DNA of 62,582 bases from contig JASBUS010000085.1 of the NCBI GenBank assembly GCA_030147745.1, positions 1 to 62,582 of the forward strand. Direction: 5' to 3'. Position numbers and translations under genes: made by a program. The notes below the pieces were generated by a model, which saw nothing but the letters and a program-made list of their open reading frames with translations, was not told the origin of the DNA and did no database searches. This DNA is from Alphaproteobacteria bacterium (GTDB lineage: Bacteria; Pseudomonadota; Alphaproteobacteria; Micavibrionales; Micavibrionaceae). Positions 43,657 to 53,308 of this stretch are shown here, in pieces (the first letter of the stretch is position 1; each line of letters opens with the position of its first letter).

Positions 43657-44589
43657 ATGACCGTATTAGTTATTGCCGAACATACACATGATGAAATTAA
43701 ACCATCAACATTAAACACTATCTCAGCCGCTGCAAAAATATCGTCTGATATTGATGTTTTGGTGATTGGTCAAGATTGCGCCGCTGCATGTAGCGCCGCG
43801 CAGAAGATCGCCGGCGTCAGCAAAGTGATTAAATGTGATCACGCGGCCTATGCACATAATATTGCTGAAAACATAACGCCAGCTGTACTGCAGATTGCGA
43901 AGAATTATTCGCATATCCTTGCACCTGCATCAACATTTGGTAAAAACGTGATGCCACGTGTTGCAGCGTTGCTGGATACGCAGCAGATTTCAGACATTAT
44001 CAGCATTGAAAATGACAGCACATTTAAGCGCCCCGTCTATGCCGGCAACGCGATTGCGACGGTTGAATCATTAGACAGCATTAAAGTGATTACTGTACGT
44101 ACAACCGCATTTGATAAAGTTGCTGCTGAAGGTGGCAATGCGGCGCTTGAAGACTTAGCGGCAGCTGAAACAACGGATATTTCTAACTTCGTGAAGCAAG
44201 AAGTTACAGTATCAGATCGCCCTGAACTTACCGCAGCGAATATCGTGATTAGTGGTGGTCGTGGCCTAGGTTCAGCCGAAAACTTCCACATCATCGAAAA
44301 GCTCGCCGATAAAATTGGCGCGGCTGTTGGCGCATCGCGCGCAGCCGTTGATGCAGGCTATGTACCGAATGATTATCAAGTTGGCCAAACGGGCAAAGTC
44401 GTTGCGCCAGACCTTTATATCGCGGTTGGTATTTCAGGCGCTATTCAGCATTTGGCTGGCATGAAAGACTCTAAAGTCATTGTTGCAATTAATAAAGACG
44501 CCGAAGCGCCGATATTCTCAGTTGCAGATTATGGCTTAGTTGCAGATTTATTTGAAGTCGTGCCTGAGCTAACTGATAAAATTGCCTAA
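43657..44589 (+). CDS. etfA: Electron transfer flavoprotein alpha subunit
   Basis: The alpha subunit holds the FAD. Its 310 residues have an N-terminal domain like EtfB and a C-terminal FAD domain with SGGRGLGSAENF, then GASRAAVDAGYVPNDYQVGQ, GKVVAPDLYIAVGISGAIQH and NKDAEAPIFSVADYGLV, all canonical. It lies 15 bases after etfB. The following promoter at 44595 starts a new unit, so etfBA is probably its own transcript with ubiG and the HIG1-like gene. Confidence 0.97.
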   Translation: MTVLVIAEHTHDEIKPSTLNTISAAAKISSDIDVLVIGQDCAAACSAAQKIAGVSKVIKCDHAAYAHNIAENITPAVLQIAKNYSHILAPASTFGKNVMPRVAALLDTQQISDIISIENDSTFKRPVYAGNAIATVESLDSIKVITVRTTAFDKVAAEGGNAALEDLAAAETTDISNFVKQEVTVSDRPELTAANIVISGGRGLGSAENFHIIEKLADKIGAAVGASRAAVDAGYVPNDYQVGQTGKVVAPDLYIAVGISGAIQHLAGMKDSKVIVAINKDAEAPIFSVADYGLVADLFEVVPELTDKIA

Positions 44590-44594
44590 TAAAT

Positions 44595-44640
44595 TTGACA
44601 TAATTTGCGCAATATTATATAACTATATGCAAGTTATATA
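44595..44640 (+). promoter_or_regulatory. Strong promoter overlapped by an inverted repeat
   Basis: TTGACA (44595-44600) and TATAAC (44618-44623) stand 17 bases apart. Perfect 9-base arms TATATAACT (44616-44624) and AGTTATATA (44632-44640) lie across the -10 box and the start site with a 7-base gap. This could be an operator or a 5' leader stem. AGGAG near 44642 then precedes the ATG at 44653. Confidence 0.65.
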
Positions 44641-44652
44641 CAGGAGTAAGTT

Positions 44653-45081
44653 ATGTCGAATTATTTTATCGCCACAACAACACATGACAGTGGTGCAACT
44701 GAAGTTGCCATTCCCTTTAATAATATTGCTAGCGTAGCACAGATTAAAGGTAAGCCCATCACAACTATTCAATTAAAAGAATCTGCGCGTCCTGACGCGC
44801 ACTATCTTATAGATGGTACTTTAAATGATGTGGTCAAACAGCTTCATGAGAAAGGCGTATTAACCGCCATTTTTGATAAATCGCAGAACACCATTAACGA
44901 TTACGATCGTTTTGCTATTCCGCTTACAAATATTGCGTCGTTTAACCGTGATAATATGGATATGTGTACGCTCATAAACCTTCGTCAAGCAGCTGGTCAA
45001 GCAACCTGTTTTGCAACAGATGAGAGCGTTCGTGCGGTTGACCAATCAATCACACGTGTGAAAAATTTATATATTGAATAA
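44653..45081 (+). CDS. Internally duplicated small protein
   Basis: I do not recognise this 142-residue protein. It shows two similar halves: EVAIPFNNIASVAQIKGK ... TTIQLKESA from about residue 17 and RFAIPLTNIASFNRDNMD ... TLINLRQAA from about residue 87. Each has IPxxNIASxxR/K followed by a strand ending in L(K/R)xSA or AA, then a turn and helix. This looks like a duplicated beta-rich unit. It is cytoplasmic, without signal or membrane parts. It has its own promoter and terminator (45092), the stem of which overlaps the tail of the convergent pentapeptide gene. Confidence 0.65.
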   Translation: MSNYFIATTTHDSGATEVAIPFNNIASVAQIKGKPITTIQLKESARPDAHYLIDGTLNDVVKQLHEKGVLTAIFDKSQNTINDYDRFAIPLTNIASFNRDNMDMCTLINLRQAAGQATCFATDESVRAVDQSITRVKNLYIE

Positions 45082-45091
45082 AGACAATGCT

Positions 45092-45123
45092 AAGAGGCCC
45101 AACGTTTAGGCCTCTTCTTTTTT
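45092..45123 (+). terminator. Intrinsic terminator overlapping the pentapeptide gene's 3' end
   Basis: AAGAGGCC (45092-45099) pairs with GGCCTCTT (45109-45116) around a 9-base loop, followed by CTTTTTTT (45117-45123). The right arm lies in the last codons of the leftward gene (stop at 45106-45108). Confidence 0.82.
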
Positions 45124-46422
45124 GAGTGCTCTGAGCGAGAATGCTGGGCCGTGATCTGCAGTCTCTTCGCCGACGACATCATCCATTTTGGCATCATCTA
45201 AAATCGCGCCTTCGAAAATACAGTTTGTGATATCGGCATTACGTAGATCCGCACCTTCTAAATCGGCATTTGTGAAATCAGCGCCTTTAAGGTTAACGCC
45301 CTTAAAAATTGCACCGCGCAGATCCGCATAACGGAATTTTGCGCCTTCCATGTTACATGGGGCAAATCGTTTTGCATTATCGTCATCGGTCTTACCCGTT
45401 AAAACGAGTGGCGAGAAGTTGGCGCCGCACATATTCGCATGGTTAAAGATAGCAAATTTCAAGCTCGAGCCACGCATATCGGCATTTTCTAGATTGGTAT
45501 TTCTGAAATCAGCACGATCCAATATCGAACTTTGGATTTCGATATTACGTAGTTCCATACCAATAAAGCGTGTGCGTGGTGCCTTAATCGCCGTTAGTTT
45601 GCGGTCATTGAGGCTACGCAATGCACGTAAGTCCATATTACCCACATCAAGCTGCTTGCCCTGACGGCCAGCGGAATTAAGCCATGATGTATGCTCCTCG
45701 AGCATATCGTCCAATGTTTTACCAGACTGCATAATCGACATACCTGCCGTTTCATCCGTTAGTGCGCCTTCAAGGTCAATTGAGCTATCGCGAATATCGC
45801 TCATTTGCACGCCAGATAAAATGGCATATTTCAAACTTGCGCCGCCAAGCTGAATACCTGCGACTTCAACATCGGTCAAATCCGCACCATCAAGGATCGC
45901 GCCGCGCATATCGGCATCTTTAATATCTGCGCCCGTAAGTAATGCATCAGTGAAATCAGCCTTACCCGCCAAAACACCAGATAAGCGCACGCCAACCATT
46001 TTCGCGCCACGGAAATTCACGGGACGCGGCGGTAAATAGCTGCCATCCGTTGATAAATTCCCTTCACGCATATCCGCATTCGCCATATCTGCACCTTCCA
46101 GATTGGCGTTTTCAATACGCGAACCGCGCAAATCTGCGCGGACGAAATTGGTATCTAACAAATTAGAATTACTGAGGTCGCAGGCATATAGCGTTGCCTC
46201 TTGAAAATCAGTGCCCATCAAATCCATGTTACGCATTAGGCAACCACTGAATTCAGCCGTACGCAAACAGGCACGCCTAATCGATAATCCTGACAAGTCC
46301 ACACGTTTTAAAATCGCGCGACGTCCGCCAAGACGCCCTTCAAGGAAACGGTTGTGTAACTGGACTAATGCATCCAACTGCGATTGTGAAATCGTTGAAT
46401 ATTCGTTATTTTGTTCTGTCAT
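45106..46422 (-). CDS. Pentapeptide repeat protein
   Basis: A 438-residue protein made mostly of A(D/N)LxX pentapeptide repeats forming a right-handed quadrilateral beta helix. Repeats run from about residue 40 to 210 (LRGSRIENANLEGADMANAD, ADFTDALLTGADIKDADMRG) and again from about 275 to 425 (FRNTNLENADMRGSS, GVNLKGADFTNADLEGADLR). A non-repeat spacer sits between (about 215-275, with EHTSWLNSAGRQGKQL), and an N-terminal region with YSTISQSQLDALVQLHNRFL is conserved-looking. Roles of such proteins include DNA-gyrase protection, but nothing here shows that. No signal peptide, so cytoplasmic. The stop overlaps the terminator of the neighbouring gene. Confidence 0.88.
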   Translation of the reverse strand: MTEQNNEYSTISQSQLDALVQLHNRFLEGRLGGRRAILKRVDLSGLSIRRACLRTAEFSGCLMRNMDLMGTDFQEATLYACDLSNSNLLDTNFVRADLRGSRIENANLEGADMANADMREGNLSTDGSYLPPRPVNFRGAKMVGVRLSGVLAGKADFTDALLTGADIKDADMRGAILDGADLTDVEVAGIQLGGASLKYAILSGVQMSDIRDSSIDLEGALTDETAGMSIMQSGKTLDDMLEEHTSWLNSAGRQGKQLDVGNMDLRALRSLNDRKLTAIKAPRTRFIGMELRNIEIQSSILDRADFRNTNLENADMRGSSLKFAIFNHANMCGANFSPLVLTGKTDDDNAKRFAPCNMEGAKFRYADLRGAIFKGVNLKGADFTNADLEGADLRNADITNCIFEGAILDDAKMDDVVGEETADHGPAFSLRALKKEEA

Positions 46423-46574
46423 TCATCCCACATTATCGTTATTCTTAGGTGAAATATAAGAACAAAGCTCAAATATCCACTCTTAATATGCTATCATGCA
46501 ATATATTAACAAAATCTAATTAAAAATAAAATAGTTACGCCTTTTAAATAGTATAAACACCCAAGTATAGATAT

Positions 46575-46589
46575 ATTGTATCATACAAT
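46575..46589. promoter_or_regulatory. 15-base perfect palindrome upstream of lptM-lysA
   Basis: ATTGTAT (46575-46581) and ATACAAT (46583-46589) are perfect arms around a single C. It lies 41 bases before the lptM start in a 208-base AT-rich gap. TACAAT at its end resembles a -10 box, but no -35 is convincing. It is a candidate operator. Confidence 0.4.
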
Positions 46590-46630
46590 AATGTGTTTTT
46601 GAAAATGAATAGACAGACAAAGATAAGCCT

Positions 46631-46771
46631 ATGAATACGTTAAGAAAAGCTAGTTTCATCTTATGTGCCACACTTATTTTAGCGGGCTGCGGCATAAAAC
46701 CAGGCAGCTTGAAACCAGCGGATGATTCTTCATCTAATACATTCCCACGCACATATCCATCATCTAAATAA
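46631..46771 (+). CDS. lptM: LptM-like lipoprotein upstream of lysA
   Basis: A 46-residue lipoprotein: ATG at 46631, TAA at 46769-46771. The signal peptide (MNTLRKASFILCATLILAGC) ends in the lipobox LAGC with Cys20. After it comes GIKPGSLKPADDSSS, matching the LxGCGxKGPLxxP pattern of LptM/YifL, a small lipoprotein that helps maturation of the LptD-LptE LPS transporter. Its position 9 bases before lysA is the conserved arrangement. It is too short for the usual ORF cut-off and is thus easily missed. The tail after residue 30 is Ser/Thr/Pro-rich and disordered. Confidence 0.82.
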   Translation: MNTLRKASFILCATLILAGCGIKPGSLKPADDSSSNTFPRTYPSSK

Positions 46772-46780
46772 GGACAGAAT

Positions 46781-48070
46781 ATGACCTATCTTGCCCCATG
46801 CTATCGCTATAACGACGGCACACTTTTTGTTAATGATGTGAATATTAAAGATGTAGCGAAAAGCCATGAAACGCCATTCTATATTTATTCAGCGACACAA
46901 ATTCGTCAGAATATCCGCGCATTCAAAACCGCGTTGAATAGCGCGTTAGACCCACAAAATTATACAATTTGCTATGCCTGTAAAGCGTTGAACAACATTT
47001 CTGTGATGTCGTTAATTGCCGAACAAGGCTGCGGAGCGGACATTGTTTCAGGCGGCGAATTAACACGTGCCTTACATGCGAATGTGCCCCCAGGTAACAT
47101 TGTGTTTTCAGGCGTTGGTAAAAATGATCAAGAAATTGAACATGCGCTTAACAGTAAAATCCGCCAGATTAATGTGGAATCTGCCGCTGAACTTTATCGT
47201 ATCGAAGCGATTGCTCAGCGTCTAAATATTACTGCACCTGTCGTCTTCCGCCTTAACCCAGATGTAAAAGCTGGCGCACATGAAAAAATCAGCACAGGGC
47301 AAAAGGAAAATAAATTCGGCTTAAATGCTGAGCAAGTTATGGATCTGTATCGCTACGCTGAAAACAGCGCACATATAATGCCGCGCGGTATTAGCCTGCA
47401 TATCGGTTCACAGCTTATTGATATGCACCCATATGATACAGCCTATAAAATTGCGGCTGATTTTATCTTGTCCTTGCGTAGTGAAGGCTTTACGCCAGAT
47501 ACCATCGACCTTGGCGGCGGTATTGGCATTATCTATGACCGTGAAGATGCCCCTGACTTAGCAGGTTATGCCGCGATTGTAGCCAAGCATATCGCGCCAC
47601 TTGGCCTACATATGATGTTTGAGCCGGGGCGTATGATCGTCGGCAATGCTGGGCTTTTGGTTAGCCGTGTTATTTATATTAAGGAAACCGACAGCAAGGC
47701 GTTTTTGATTACGGATGCAGGTATGAATGACCTGATGCGCCCTGCACTATACGACAGTGTGCATCCAATTTTTGAAGTTGAAAAATCAGACAGCCAAGAC
47801 ACCAAGTCATTTGATGTGGTCGGCCCTGTATGTGAAAGCTCTGACGTATTTAGCTTAGACACGGCATTATCTGCTGATATCGCCAAAGACGATCTTGTTG
47901 CCTTTACTGGCGCAGGCGCATATGGCGCGACGATGTCGTCATCTTATAATGCCCGTAAAATTGCGGCAGAATTCTTAGTTGATGGTGATGTTTGGAAATG
48001 TATCAAACGCCCGATCACCAATGAAGATTTACTGCAATTTGAAAATTATACGTTAAAGTCTGATGATTAA
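46781..48070 (+). CDS. lysA: Diaminopimelate decarboxylase
   Basis: LysA makes lysine from meso-diaminopimelate, PLP-dependent. The 429 residues contain the PLP-lysine in YACKALNN, the barrel segments GGELTRAL and HIGSQL, the GGGIGI glycine loop and the C-terminal CESSDVF with the catalytic Cys, plus GAYGATMSSSYN. AAGGACAG upstream serves as ribosome site. It follows lptM by 9 bases. A terminator (48076) ends the pair. Confidence 0.97.
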   Translation: MTYLAPCYRYNDGTLFVNDVNIKDVAKSHETPFYIYSATQIRQNIRAFKTALNSALDPQNYTICYACKALNNISVMSLIAEQGCGADIVSGGELTRALHANVPPGNIVFSGVGKNDQEIEHALNSKIRQINVESAAELYRIEAIAQRLNITAPVVFRLNPDVKAGAHEKISTGQKENKFGLNAEQVMDLYRYAENSAHIMPRGISLHIGSQLIDMHPYDTAYKIAADFILSLRSEGFTPDTIDLGGGIGIIYDREDAPDLAGYAAIVAKHIAPLGLHMMFEPGRMIVGNAGLLVSRVIYIKETDSKAFLITDAGMNDLMRPALYDSVHPIFEVEKSDSQDTKSFDVVGPVCESSDVFSLDTALSADIAKDDLVAFTGAGAYGATMSSSYNARKIAAEFLVDGDVWKCIKRPITNEDLLQFENYTLKSDD

Positions 48071-48075
48071 ACGGT

Positions 48076-48102
48076 AAAACACCTCACTGCGGCGTGTTTT
48101 TT
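48076..48102 (+). terminator. Intrinsic terminator after lysA
   Basis: AAAACAC (48076-48082) pairs with GTGTTTT (48094-48100) around an 11-base loop, followed by two more T's then AAAG. It is short but placed right after the lysA stop. Confidence 0.65.
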
Positions 48103-48166
48103 AAAGAATTTATGCTATATTAATAGCGTTCTGAATAAACAGGGCGATATATATCAAATAATCACA

Positions 48167-50785
48167 ATGGCGCGCATTTATTTAAACATCATACGTTTTT
48201 TGAATTTTGGGATATTCAGCTTATCCCATCTTTTCGCGCGTCTATCTAATGCGTTTTTTGCTGCCTGCTTATTGCTCACCGTCGCGTTATTCCCAGTTAT
48301 CTACAGCCATATTCCGCCGCTACTCTATAGCGTACTCGCCTATGTCACTATCTTGTCGATTATATATCGATCTTTCCGCGGGACAAAATGGCCGAAGCTG
48401 CGAGAAACTGACCGTCAAATAGAACTTGCCAATGATTACCACGACCAACCACTGGCGCTATTACAAGACAATTTGGTTAATCCCGATGCGGCACGCAATG
48501 CGCTCTTTGAAAGCTTCAAAGACAAATTAGTGCGTAGGCTAACCAAGATGCGGTTGTCCTTCCCTTTTTTTATGTCGGCGCATAAAGACCCTTACGGCCT
48601 GCGCGCGGTTATCATTATATGTTTCATCATCACTGCGTCATTTTATGGTGTGAATGAAACAACCGCGCGTTTAAAACATATTTTTATCCCGTCTTTTGCT
48701 TATGTCGCCGATCAAGATGGTCAAGTAACGAGCTTAGCCCGCGTTGAAATTCAGCCCCCACGTTATACAGGGCGCAATATACGTTTAATTCAAGGGCGTG
48801 GCATATTGCCTGAAAAACTTCAAATCGCTGAAGAAAGTACGATAAAGATTACAATCAAAAAAGGTTGGTTTGCGCCAAAGCTCTATATTGATGGTCAAGA
48901 AACACCATTATCCATCGCACAGGATGACGATTTAGATAACGCCAAGTCATTTTACACCTATAGCTATAATGTTGGTCAGGCGGACAAGGATGATACAGCA
49001 CATAGCCTAGCGATCAAAACCTTCTTTATTCCACGGTTTAATCTTGAATATGTTTTGATTGATGATTTACGTCCACGTTTGACCATCGCGCCTGATTTTA
49101 CCGTTCAAAATAACGGCACATTAAAATTCATGGCGAGCTTTGATGATGATTATGGGACATCGGCGCTAGATATCTTCATGGACCTACCCGTAGATTTTCA
49201 AGACGAACCACCATTAGGACAGCCTTATAGCGAAGAACGCTCTTTTTTATATGAAGCAGGCAGCCATAAAGATATTCCAGTCTTTGTAAATTTAACGCGC
49301 CATACATATGCGGGTTATGATGCGCAAATCACTTTTAATTTACGTGATGCGGCAGGGCAACTTTCGGATACCGTCAGTATTCCATTAAATTTACCCGAAC
49401 GTAATTTCACCGAAGATATCGCCAAGCGTATTTATGCATTAAGAAAATTTATTATTCATGAAAAGCTAGCCTATCCAACACATATCTATAGCAGCCTATC
49501 GACCTTCGCGACTGATCCCGCTGTTATGGGGCAGGATATCCTCGCGAAACTTGCTTTAACTGTTGCACGTGAACGTATCTTGCGAGAGCAAAGCACGGCT
49601 ACACTTTATTTCCTTGTCGACATTCTATGGCGTACGGCTCTGCGTTTAGATAAAGGTGAATTCATGCAAAGTCAGCAAGATTTGCAAGATGCCATTAATG
49701 CGCTCAATAAAGTTCTGAACGATCCAAATGCGTCACAAGATGAACGTTTAAAGGCTATGCAGAATTTACAAAATGCATTGGCGAATTATTTCTATGAAGC
49801 ACAAAAAGAAGCCTTACGCCGTATGCAGGATGAAGACATGACCTTCATGCCGCAAATGAGTGTGCCTTCACCGAATAATAGCGCCTTGATGGATTTCCTC
49901 AATCAACTGGAAGATTCTGCATTAAATGATCCAGATAAAGCTAAGGAAATGTTGAATGCATTAGAGAAAGCGCTCAATAACCTTAACAACAATATGCAAG
50001 CTGAATTACCGCAAGATGTGCAGCAAATGATGCAGGTCATGCAGGATATGGATAAGATCATTCAGCAGCAAAGTGACCTGCTTGATAAAAGCCGTCTGCA
50101 GCAAGATTACGAATCTCATATGCGCATGATTGAGCAAAGACAAAGCCGCGGTAACGACGCTGGCGAAGGCACAGCAGAAGATGATGAAGAGAGTTTTTCT
50201 AACCTCGAACAACTCTTTCAGTCTTTAGATATGCCTAACCCTGAAATTCATGACAATAAAGGTCAACCAAACCCGCATAATGGTGAAACACCGCCACCAA
50301 CAAATATGAAACCCGCAATGGACGTCATTATGGAGTCCGGCACGCAGCGTAATATCCAAGATCAGCTACAAAAAATGACGGATAATATGCCAATGGTGCC
50401 TGATGAGCTGAAAGAAGCGGATAAGCATATGGGCAATTCTGCAACCTATTTGCAGCATGAGCGCCTAGAGAAAAGTATTGTCGAACAGGAAAAGATATTA
50501 GATAGCCTGAACCAAAAACGCGACCAAATGCAGCAAGCCTTTGAAGAGCGCCTAAAGCAATTCGCCAAGGATAATAACATTCGTTTCTCTTTCGACCCAC
50601 TTGGCCGTGCGAATGGTGATAATGGGCTTGGCCGCAGTTTACGCAGTGAAGAATATGACCTGCCTGAAAAAGGCCGCGCGCGTTATATCGATGAAATCCT
50701 CAACGAACTGCGCAGCAAAGCAGGCGACTTAGAGCGCCCGAAATTAGAGCGCGAATATTATAAACGTCTATTAAATCAGTGGTGA
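48167..50785 (+). CDS. TIGR02302/DUF4175 family membrane protein
   Basis: An 872-residue protein of the alphaproteobacterial TIGR02302/DUF4175 family, of unknown function. Two membrane helices lie near the start (about 25-50 and 48-68) and one near 140-160. A large periplasmic beta-rich domain follows ([20 protein letters not shown]). From about 490 on it is a long helical region full of Gln, Met and Asp with coiled-coil character, ending in the conserved DPLGR and [18 protein letters not shown] and [16 protein letters not shown]. It is rightward after lysA, with no clear ribosome site, and overlaps the convergent zinc-ribbon gene by 10 bases. Confidence 0.88.
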   Translation: MARIYLNIIRFLNFGIFSLSHLFARLSNAFFAACLLLTVALFPVIYSHIPPLLYSVLAYVTILSIIYRSFRGTKWPKLRETDRQIELANDYHDQPLALLQDNLVNPDAARNALFESFKDKLVRRLTKMRLSFPFFMSAHKDPYGLRAVIIICFIITASFYGVNETTARLKHIFIPSFAYVADQDGQVTSLARVEIQPPRYTGRNIRLIQGRGILPEKLQIAEESTIKITIKKGWFAPKLYIDGQETPLSIAQDDDLDNAKSFYTYSYNVGQADKDDTAHSLAIKTFFIPRFNLEYVLIDDLRPRLTIAPDFTVQNNGTLKFMASFDDDYGTSALDIFMDLPVDFQDEPPLGQPYSEERSFLYEAGSHKDIPVFVNLTRHTYAGYDAQITFNLRDAAGQLSDTVSIPLNLPERNFTEDIAKRIYALRKFIIHEKLAYPTHIYSSLSTFATDPAVMGQDILAKLALTVARERILREQSTATLYFLVDILWRTALRLDKGEFMQSQQDLQDAINALNKVLNDPNASQDERLKAMQNLQNALANYFYEAQKEALRRMQDEDMTFMPQMSVPSPNNSALMDFLNQLEDSALNDPDKAKEMLNALEKALNNLNNNMQAELPQDVQQMMQVMQDMDKIIQQQSDLLDKSRLQQDYESHMRMIEQRQSRGNDAGEGTAEDDEESFSNLEQLFQSLDMPNPEIHDNKGQPNPHNGETPPPTNMKPAMDVIMESGTQRNIQDQLQKMTDNMPMVPDELKEADKHMGNSATYLQHERLEKSIVEQEKILDSLNQKRDQMQQAFEERLKQFAKDNNIRFSFDPLGRANGDNGLGRSLRSEEYDLPEKGRARYIDEILNELRSKAGDLERPKLEREYYKRLLNQW

Positions 50786-51708
50786 GGCGCTTCTTGATGC
50801 GTTTCCGTTTCATGTGCATCACCATGGCCTGTGTCATGGGTGTCATGTGATGGCGCGTCATGGCTTTCTTCTTTATGCACTGTGTCATGAGTATCTTCAT
50901 GATGTGCATCTTCCGCGTGTTCACTCACAGCGCTGTGATGTTCAGCAGCCTCTGCTTTAGTATCAACATCCACTAAATGCAAGCTAACGGAACGCACGTC
51001 TTTTTTAACATCCATATCAACTGGGTATAGCGCAGAGAAATCAATCACCGCTTCACCTGCGATAATCTTATCGGCGGTCAAACGTGTGTGATGTGTTGCA
51101 ATATTTTCATGCATTTTATTTTTAAGGGCGATTTCAGCTTTTGGTAAAATCACAGGATGACGTTCCAAGTTAATCAATTGCCCCGTAATGCGGTAGGATT
51201 CAAACTCTTCATCATATTCAACCGTGATTTGGTCAAACGCAAGATCAGAGACTTGCCCAAATGGGTCTTGATTAAGCAAGCCAAAAACAGGACGCAAATT
51301 TGGATGCGCTATAATAATCGATTGAGAGAAGTTTAAGGTGACCATTAATGTCAAAAATAAAACAATAACAGCCAATATCACGCTTAACGGCTTATTCTTT
51401 GTAACGCCATCACCGCCAACACTTAAGCGGATCGGTTTATCATTCTCTTCGGGCAGAACCGAACGCGGAATATCAAAGTCTTCAGATTGGGCAGGTAATT
51501 CTTGCGCTGGTTCAACTGATTCTGATTCTACTTCATCAAAATCGACATCCATCAATTCTTCAAAGCCTGCATCAACTTCTTCGTTCGTGCTGCGCTCGTG
51601 AAGCCAAGTTTCGCCGCATTGATTGCAACGCACTTTACGCCCGTCTGGCCCGATAGAGCTATCCGGTATCATATAGCGTGTGGAACAATTGGGGCAGACA
51701 ATAATCAT
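50776..51708 (-). CDS. MJ0042-type zinc-ribbon membrane protein with His-rich tail
   Basis: A 310-residue protein. The N-terminal zinc ribbon has two Cys pairs ([20 protein letters not shown] then [10 protein letters not shown]). After an acidic linker comes a membrane helix ([19 protein letters not shown], about residues 105-125) and a periplasmic DUF3426-like domain (about 135-240). The last 60 residues are a His/Asp/Glu repeat ([17 protein letters not shown] and similar), with about 19 histidines, a likely metal-binding tail not seen in the standard family. The neighbour ftsEX runs the other way. The overlap with the DUF4175 gene places it with cell-envelope genes. The ribbon is cytoplasmic if the helix has a normal topology. 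Confidence 0.82.
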   Translation of the reverse strand: MIIVCPNCSTRYMIPDSSIGPDGRKVRCNQCGETWLHERSTNEEVDAGFEELMDVDFDEVESESVEPAQELPAQSEDFDIPRSVLPEENDKPIRLSVGGDGVTKNKPLSVILAVIVLFLTLMVTLNFSQSIIIAHPNLRPVFGLLNQDPFGQVSDLAFDQITVEYDEEFESYRITGQLINLERHPVILPKAEIALKNKMHENIATHHTRLTADKIIAGEAVIDFSALYPVDMDVKKDVRSVSLHLVDVDTKAEAAEHHSAVSEHAEDAHHEDTHDTVHKEESHDAPSHDTHDTGHGDAHETETHQEAPHH

Positions 51709-51842
51709 GTCTTTAACTTGCTTTCCTGCGTTGTTATATTTTTATGAATTATAAGCGTTTCAGGCTGCTTCGCAAGCAAACAGCGCAGAAAAAGTAAAAT
51801 AATCAATATCTAACTTAACCACTCAGGCAAAGACCTTCGTCC

Positions 51843-52610
51843 ATGGTAAAATATCTATTTTTAATCTGCGGGTTTATTGGCTGCCTATTTACAGCCCCTC
51901 AGCATGCCCACGCGCAAGACGAAAGCGCCGCGCAGAAGCTTATATGTTCAAAATATACAGCAGAGACACAAGCGGACTGTATGGTTGAGGTTATTCTTGA
52001 ACAACTACCATTAATTAACAATGCTCGCTGGCGTGATCAATCTTATCGTGACTTGGTCGGCGTATTATTAACGCAGAATAAGATTGATGAAAGCATCGCT
52101 CTATTCGATAAAGTGCAAAGTGAAGATGTTCTATCGATGGTTATTCGTGCCGTTGGCATGCATCTGAAAAGCCTTCAGCCCGACCATGAAAAAGTTATAT
52201 CCTATCTTGATCAGCTAACAACACGCGCAAGCGCAATTGAGCATAATGGGTCAAAGGAAGTTGCACTTACTTATGTAGCCATCTCCGCCGCGAATGCCCT
52301 TGAAAGTGACTATGCACTTAAAACTGTGCGCAGCATTGAAACGCCATCCACACAATATAAAGCTTATCAAGAAATTGCGGAGAACCTTTCCGCAGCTGGC
52401 CACGCCGATAAGGCACTCATGACCGTCCAGAACATTGATAACAAAGCCCTGCGTAACAAAGCCTACGCCAATATTGCGAAAATATTTAGTAAGAACGGCC
52501 TGCAAGATAAGGCGCTCAACGCCATAGAAGAAATTGATGACCCTTATGTGACGGCAAATACATTGCTGAGCATTTTGATGCATCCACCGCTGCAGGAGCA
52601 CGCCGAGTAA
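51843..52610 (+). CDS. Secreted helical-repeat protein upstream of ftsE
   Basis: A 255-residue protein that I do not recognise by name. A signal peptide (YLFLICGFIGCLFTAPQHAHA, cut before QDESA) directs it to the periplasm. The mature part is helical repeats in the TPR/Sel1 style: ALTYVAISAANALESDYALKT, YKAYQEIAENLSAAGHADKALM, NKAYANIAKIFSKNGLQDKAL, each about 35 residues. It stops one base before ftsE, so it is in the ftsEX operon. A cell-division or wall-hydrolase scaffold role, like EnvC partners of FtsEX, is a tempting inference; the sequence itself shows only the repeats. Confidence 0.75.
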   Translation: MVKYLFLICGFIGCLFTAPQHAHAQDESAAQKLICSKYTAETQADCMVEVILEQLPLINNARWRDQSYRDLVGVLLTQNKIDESIALFDKVQSEDVLSMVIRAVGMHLKSLQPDHEKVISYLDQLTTRASAIEHNGSKEVALTYVAISAANALESDYALKTVRSIETPSTQYKAYQEIAENLSAAGHADKALMTVQNIDNKALRNKAYANIAKIFSKNGLQDKALNAIEEIDDPYVTANTLLSILMHPPLQEHAE

Positions 52611-52611
52611 T

Positions 52612-53304
52612 ATGATTAAGTTTTCTCACATTGGTCTGCGTTACGGTATTGGCCCTGAAGTTTTAAGCGATGTGAACTTCACGCTTGAACCTGGTTCATT
52701 CCACTTTCTATCTGGCCCAAGCGGTAGCGGTAAAACAAGCTTGATGTCCCTGCTCTATTTGGGTTTAAAACCAACACGCGGCGAAATAAGCATGTTTGGT
52801 CATGATATAAAAAGCCTTTCACGTGAACAGCTTGCCTATATGCGCCAAAAAGTCGGCGTGGTGTTTCAGGACTTCCGCCTGCTAAATAACCTCACCGCAT
52901 TTGAAAATGTGGCTTTACCGCTGCGCCTGAGTAATAAAAGTGAAAAGCAAATCCGTTCAGACGTCAGTGAGTTATTAGAATGGGTCGAGCTTGGTGATTA
53001 TATGCATCGCAACCCCATGACCCTTTCAGGCGGTCAGCAGCAGCGTATAGCCATTGCACGCGCCGTTATATCCAAGCCACGCTTACTTCTTGCAGACGAA
53101 CCGACAGGTAACCTTGATGATACGATTGGTTATAAATTGATGGGTTTGTTTGAACAGTTAAACCGTATGGGTACTACCATGGTCATTGCGACACATAACC
53201 AACAAATTATGGATCAGTTCTATCATAAAAAGCTTGTCCTTAATGATGGCATTCTCACGGTTGAAGAGCCGCGTAATATGGTGCATGCGCAAGGTGAGGT
53301 ATAA
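52612..53304 (+). CDS. ftsE: Cell division ATP-binding protein FtsE
   Basis: FtsE is the ATPase of the FtsEX complex, which controls wall hydrolases at the septum. The 230 residues have Walker [12 protein letters not shown], the signature [14 protein letters not shown] and Walker [14 protein letters not shown]. The Q-loop [19 protein letters not shown] is the FtsE version. It follows the repeat protein by one base and precedes ftsX by 4 bases. Confidence 0.95.
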   Translation: MIKFSHIGLRYGIGPEVLSDVNFTLEPGSFHFLSGPSGSGKTSLMSLLYLGLKPTRGEISMFGHDIKSLSREQLAYMRQKVGVVFQDFRLLNNLTAFENVALPLRLSNKSEKQIRSDVSELLEWVELGDYMHRNPMTLSGGQQQRIAIARAVISKPRLLLADEPTGNLDDTIGYKLMGLFEQLNRMGTTMVIATHNQQIMDQFYHKKLVLNDGILTVEEPRNMVHAQGEV

Positions 53305-53308
53305 GATC

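Noticed and set aside
46516-46752. 78-residue leftward frame upstream of lysA
   Set aside because: It overlaps the rightward lipoprotein gene lptM, which has a lipobox and the conserved position; the leftward frame has no such support.
53186-53308. Upstream extension of ftsX
   Set aside because: This stretch is in the ftsE coding region; FtsX homology begins at 53309.
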